Source: Archegozetes longisetosus (lineage: Eukaryota; Arthropoda; Arachnida; Sarcoptiformes; Trhypochthoniidae). Taken from it: 64,000 bases of DNA. The DNA lies in NCBI GenBank assembly GCA_018873245.2, contig JAEMBT020000008.1, positions 7,904,238-7,968,237 on the forward strand, read 5' to 3'. A program made the position numbers and the translations under genes. Below are positions 59,277 through 64,000 of this stretch, in pieces (the stretch's first letter is position 1; each line of letters opens with the position of its first letter). The notes under the pieces are model-generated. The model was not told the DNA's origin. It ran no database searches and saw nothing but the letters and a program-made list of their open reading frames with translations.

Positions 59277-60259
59277 AGGTTAGGGGACTGTCAAGAACCG
59301 ATCTTCTTCATTTTTGTTAAAAATTAGCGAAACTATAAAAAAATAAAAATTATAGCAAAATTGGCTGCTAAGAAGTTAAATATCACCTAATATAGAGGTT
59401 CAATTTATAGTTAAATACTTTTGATGTTGTTTTAAGATAAGTTTTTACGGACATTTAAATCGAAAATTTTTCCGGTTGCATCAAATTAGGGAATATTTAT
59501 ATCGTTTAATGCAAGTTTGAATATTTAAAGGATTAACTGCTTTTAAATATATATCTGGTTATTATTAAAGTCTTATATATTATCATTTAATTGAAAAATA
59601 TATTTTAAGATTAGGAATACATTGTAACTTCCATAAACTTTTCAAATAAGCAGTTATCGATGTATTCACTTATTTAGCGTTTAGTATTTACATAAGGATT
59701 AGTGTTCGTTAAATACCTATCTTATTTTTATCTCATTCTTATTGGTAGATAATGAAACTTTCGTATAATAAAGTAATTTATAATTGATAAAAAGTCATCA
59801 AATTTCTTAAAACAAATTTTTATTGAAGGTTTTATTATATATTTGTGTATATATTTAATGATTTCATATGATTTTATAGACATTTTAAGTGATTATAAGT
59901 GATTAACGCTTATAATTCGATTGACTAATATGATTAAGTACGCATGGTATAAATCCGATTGTTTCCCAAAATCCTAATAAATTCGAAAATATAATTCAAA
60001 CTTATTTCGAAATAGGGAACGTTTGTTATGAAAATTGCTCCCAATGTTCAGAGGGCGTATTTATTACTTGTAGTTGGTGTTTATTTCCTCTTTGTTTTAC
60101 TCATTTCTTTGTAAATGATCACTTTTGTTCAAATTAAATGAAGAATTTACTTGAAATAAGCAATCTTAGCAGCTAGTTTTTATATATTTTTATTACCTTA
60201 TTATATGGTATATTTTAGCAAAAAATTAAGAAAATCGGTTCCTGACAGTTCCCTAACCT
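59277..60259. mobile_element. 983-bp long-TIR non-autonomous element
   Basis: Left AGGTTAGGGGACTGTCAAGA, right (reverse strand) AGGTTAGGGAACTGTCAGGA. The inverted match continues through ACCGATnTTCTT and, with gaps, to the GCTGCTAAGA block about 95-110 bases inside each end. The interior is non-coding and AT-rich. No target duplication could be fixed. TIR-superfamily unknown. Confidence 0.8.
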
Positions 60260-63200
60260 CCATGTCAGACTAAAATACTTTTGATCAAAATTTTTACAAA
60301 ATGGCTTTAAAAATGTACAATAAATTCTGGTACAAAGACTTTTTAAAAATATAATTCCTTCAGGTAAAATCTTATAAATAACTTAAGTTTTTTGCTTACA
60401 AGCTCAAATATCTGATATCTCTAATAGATTTCTATAGGCTGAAACCTTTTAAGCTCACGTATACATTGCATTTCTTACATTCAACAGATGTACCTTTAAA
60501 AAATTAACGGTTTTGGGAATGTGATGTAATGAAATTGAATATTATCAAAATGATCCAAACCCAGGTTAATATACAGATGGATTCGGTATGTCATAGAAAC
60601 TGTACTCATCATATTTATGTTACTGATAATGGCCACTGATGAGTGACTACTTCAAGAATTTAGTTTTCACCTTTAATAAAGATTGAATTCCTTGAATTGT
60701 AATAGTTTTATGAGGAAAGTTCATATCTAACTAATGAATGTAAGAACTTAAACTTTCTTAAACTGTATCTTTGGATAATTGATTTTCGATAACTATATTT
60801 CAAAAATGTCTTTAAAATTACACACGTGTATTTTTCCTAATAAATGTTTTGTTGTAAACACTATTATTATGGTGTTTAATGTTAGATAAAAATTGAATCG
60901 ATGTATTGATCTTCAATTTGAGTATTCGAAGAATAATTAGTAATTCTAGTTATTAATTTTCTTACATTACACTTAAGGTAAAATTAATAGAATTAGTAAT
61001 TAAAAAATTATTCATTTATATTTAAAGTACAACAAAAGTTATAGAGAATTTTATTCAAATGAATTTTTATTATCGTTACATCTTTAAAAAGTGAACTTTG
61101 AGACAAATTATCAAAATAATTCTTATAATAAGGAATAATAGTTTTAATGTTTAATTTTTTCACTTTCAAACACAAATGAATTTCTTCTATAACGACATTA
61201 TTTTCAAAATTCAAATGAGATGTCAATTTTTTTAAATATCTTACTTATAAATAGAAAGTAAGAAAAGAAATTTTATCTGAATCTTGAAAGTAACAAGTTT
61301 CCATAGTTTCAAATGTAATTTTATAGAATTGAAATGCAATGACGTTATGAGAAATAATGCAAACTAGTTGAGGTTGAATACTATTTAAAGTAAATATTAT
61401 TTTCTCTTGTGTTAGTTTGAAAAATTCAATTATATGGCAAATTAGTACTTCACATATAAGTATCAAATAAATTCTTTCTGCTCTAACATTATATTTCCAA
61501 TTTTTAAATCCTTATGAAAAAGACCACTTAAAAGTGATTTTAAAGACAAAGTAACATCAAAAATGAAATTATATTGCAAATCAGGGAAGTTTTATTTAGT
61601 GATTACTGTTTGATAACCATTTGTAAATTTAAAAATAATGATGAAATGTAAGTTAGCAAATTTATATATCAATTAATGAATGAATAATTTCTAATAATGT
61701 AATTTATTTGGGATTGCTTAATTTTGCTTTAATGGGAGTTCCATATCCTGATATGAGAGGTTCATATTATCCAATAGGAGGTTTGCAAAGAAAAAATTTC
61801 TCCATTTTTTCAAGAAAAATTATCTTTCGAGAAAGTTTCTCGGGAAAGTTTCTTAGAAACCTTTATACAATACTACCGTTACCTCCAATTCAAGATAGCA
61901 TTTAAATAGATCAATACAGATTGCAATTTTATTACTAATACCTTTTGATCTCTACTGCAATTATTGAATGTAAATTAAGTTATGGTTGGTAATTTGGTTC
62001 TCTTTTCGTAATCAAGTAGTTTTTGGGTACTAATAAAGTCCAATTTAATTCTACTTTTCTGAAATTTAGTTTAACTTCTTCTGACCTTAACAGACTATAA
62101 TATTAACCAATTCATACTTCAGTTGATTATGAAGTTTAAACGTGATAAAAATAGGGTGCTATTATACAGAAACTAAGTTTTTTTGCTATAAATTACAACT
62201 TGTTGTGCGAATAATAGGTTTTAGATTATTTTTTTATTATACTTTTCATTTGTGTTTCATTTGGTCTTTGATTAAGTTTAATATGTTTTTCTCTTACATA
62301 TAATTTATGAATGTTAAATAGGTCTTTATCAAAATCAATTCTTTACTTAGTTTAATATATCTATAATAAGAGTTTGAATAAAAAAATTGCAATTAAAACA
62401 ACTAAAGATATAGTGATTGCGTGAAATGTTTGCAAAACTTTTGTTCATAACCTTTTGATAGGCAGTCACTAATTCTATTGATTTATATAAGAGACATTCA
62501 TTAATACAAAATGTGAGACAAATAATGTTTGAAGCGAATAGTTTGAAATCCAAATTAACTTTTTAAAAGAAAAAATAAGACAAAAAGTTTTAAATGTAAA
62601 ATAGTACAGAATACTTTGATTCAATGATTAAAAATAGTCTTCCAACAAGACTTTTTGAAGCTTTTTTATCACATATTTTGTGCACAAAAATAGTTCATTT
62701 GATCCAAAAATCATCAGTAAATCGAATTGAAGACAAAGATCTACATATTTTTGCTAAAATGGGAATAATTAATACCTATTTAACAATTATTTCTGAGATA
62801 AAGATCAAGTTAAAAGTGACAGCATATTAGCCTTTAGTAGCAATCTTTTAGATAAGGAAAGGCTCGTCATTTTATTATAATTAGTGTTTTGTTGAGAAAG
62901 ATCCTTAATATTAATACAAACGTTTATCATTTATTCATTGCTAAAACAACTTTTAGACTAAATATTAAACAATGTTTATATTTCATTTTACTGTAATTAA
63001 TCTCCGACTATTTAATAGCGAAGGCTTTAAACAATGCACTTCTAAGCATATCACATTTGAGATACATCTCAAAACTTTATTAGCATTTTTCCCGTTTTAT
63101 TCATGAATCGATTGAAAATTAGTTTAAATAAAATGAATTTGACGACCGATGATATTTACATAGAAAATACTATGTAATGAGATTATATTCTTATTCGAAT

Positions 63201-64000
63201 ATGGAAAAGTTTTCTAAGATGAAGACAACTAAATTATTGATCAGGTACTCATTAAAATGTCATTTGGCATAACAGTCAATATTTTATCGATTAGAAATTA
63301 GTGGCTTTTCAATTAAAATATCAATTACACTGTGATGAACTACAGAATTCATTCGATAATTGATCTCGAGTACAGTGGACACTGTTCTCAAAACTACTCA
63401 TATTTTAACCTAAATATAGTGTTAAACTTATATTTATCTTTTGTTTCCGGGTTTGATCTGCAAGATTAACACTTAATCATGCAATGAAAAATTTTGATCC
63501 AATCTAACGACAGGTAATACTCATTTTATAAATCAATTTATTACTGTTATTCTATAATATTGATAAATCAAATCTTTCAATTGTTTTTTGACTTTGTTTG
63601 AGGTAATTTGAAACTAAAATTATTATCAATAACTTGAGAGTAGTATTTTGTAGAATCTATTTTTGATAGTAATATTTAAAATGTTTGTAGATATATTTCG
63701 ATGAACTAATTTTCATCCCATCGAAATAAGGTGAGCCTCAAATAAATGAAGCAAAAAAACGTCTTTTAATTCTCATTTTCAAACCTATAGAACTAAGATT
63801 GCATTCTTAAAACAATAAAATGATTTTATGTATTTGATTAAATCATTTGATAATCAGAAGGTTTTATTTAGAAAGTGAATATTTTTGCTAAATAGTCAAT
63901 ATTATCAGACAACCATTCAGATTTTAAAAATGAATAAAAAATGGTTATACAAAAAATTTGAACATCAATTAAAGATGAACAGCTTTTAGTAATTTAAATT
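60260..64000. other. Gene-free AT-rich stretch
   Basis: No convincing gene. The frames at 61008-61226, 61245-61466, 62347-62553 and 62624-62830 are AT-driven and lack domains. The frame at 61708-61905 is listed separately. Confidence 0.5.
61708..61905 (+). other. Orphan frame with an oxidoreductase-like phrase
   Basis: The frame contains GVPYPDMRGSYYPIGGLQ. The YYPxGG element recalls FAD-dependent desaturase/retinol-saturase-like enzymes (phytoene desaturases have a WYPRGG element). Upstream and downstream sequence does not continue the resemblance, there is no ATG before it in frame, and the rest (RKNFSIFSRKIIF) looks random. It could be an exon scrap or chance. Confidence 0.15.

Noticed and set aside
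61480-61570. Minus-strand phrase FHKDLKIGNIML resembling a protein kinase catalytic loop.
   Set aside because: No glycine loop, VAIK or DFG motif stands in any frame around it; chance in AT-rich sequence.
1-64000. CRISPR arrays, operons or bacterial ribosome binding sites.
   Set aside because: No regularly spaced repeats are present, and spliced genes show that the DNA is eukaryotic nuclear sequence.

Overview
The window reads as AT-rich nuclear DNA of an arthropod. Protein-coding genes carry GT-AG introns, several very short (39-107 bp). Receptor genes, an animal haem peroxidase, a KLF15-type transcription factor, five mariner copies and a short CCTAA/TTAGG tract all fit Arthropoda. A bacterial-type cysteine synthase and a GH19 chitinase, plus a small cysteine-rich secreted protein that resembles proteins I associate with mites and other chelicerates, make an acariform mite or a near relative my best guess. 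That placement is inference; no marker here settles it.

Layout. 0-4 kb: single-exon cysteine synthase-like gene (-), then a six-exon ionotropic receptor (-) with one frameshift. 4-17.5 kb: a decayed mariner; two near-identical mariner copies in opposite orientation (8.3-9.6 and 15.3-16.6 kb) that flank a dead gustatory-receptor-like gene (-) and a damaged neuropeptide-type GPCR (+); and an internally deleted mariner (17.0-17.5 kb). 19.7-22.5 kb: an intact secreted S1 serine protease (+) followed by two TIR elements. 22.5-31 kb: gene-poor, with GA/CT microsatellites and a repeated upstream block. 31.1-32.3 kb: intact single-exon KLF15-like gene with a 122-bp MITE just after its stop. 32.5-41 kb: a MITE, a large palindrome and a haem peroxidase pseudogene (-) that has lost its distal histidine. 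42-43.3 kb: a further decayed mariner. 43.6-47.7 kb: a possible small secreted protein and a well-supported four-exon cysteine-rich secreted protein (-) with a MITE in intron 1. 50-60.3 kb: a MITE-rich stretch holding an intact three-exon GH19 chitinase with a TATA box (+), a 506-bp element with iterated GTCGCC blocks, a 1.2-kb foldback element, a broken Ty3/gypsy fossil and a ~1-kb long-TIR element. 60.3-64 kb: nothing convincing.

The genes do not form a pathway. The intact set (cysteine synthase-like enzyme, serine protease, KLF15, cysteine-rich secreted protein, GH19 chitinase) stands beside degraded members of large families (IR, GR, GPCR, peroxidase). The strongest leads are the two genes of bacterial character, the secreted cysteine-rich family and the density of unclassified inverted-repeat elements. 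Coordinates of exons were derived by eye from splice consensus and reading-frame continuity. Many open frames in this sequence begin at TTG, so starts given here were re-chosen at ATG where possible.
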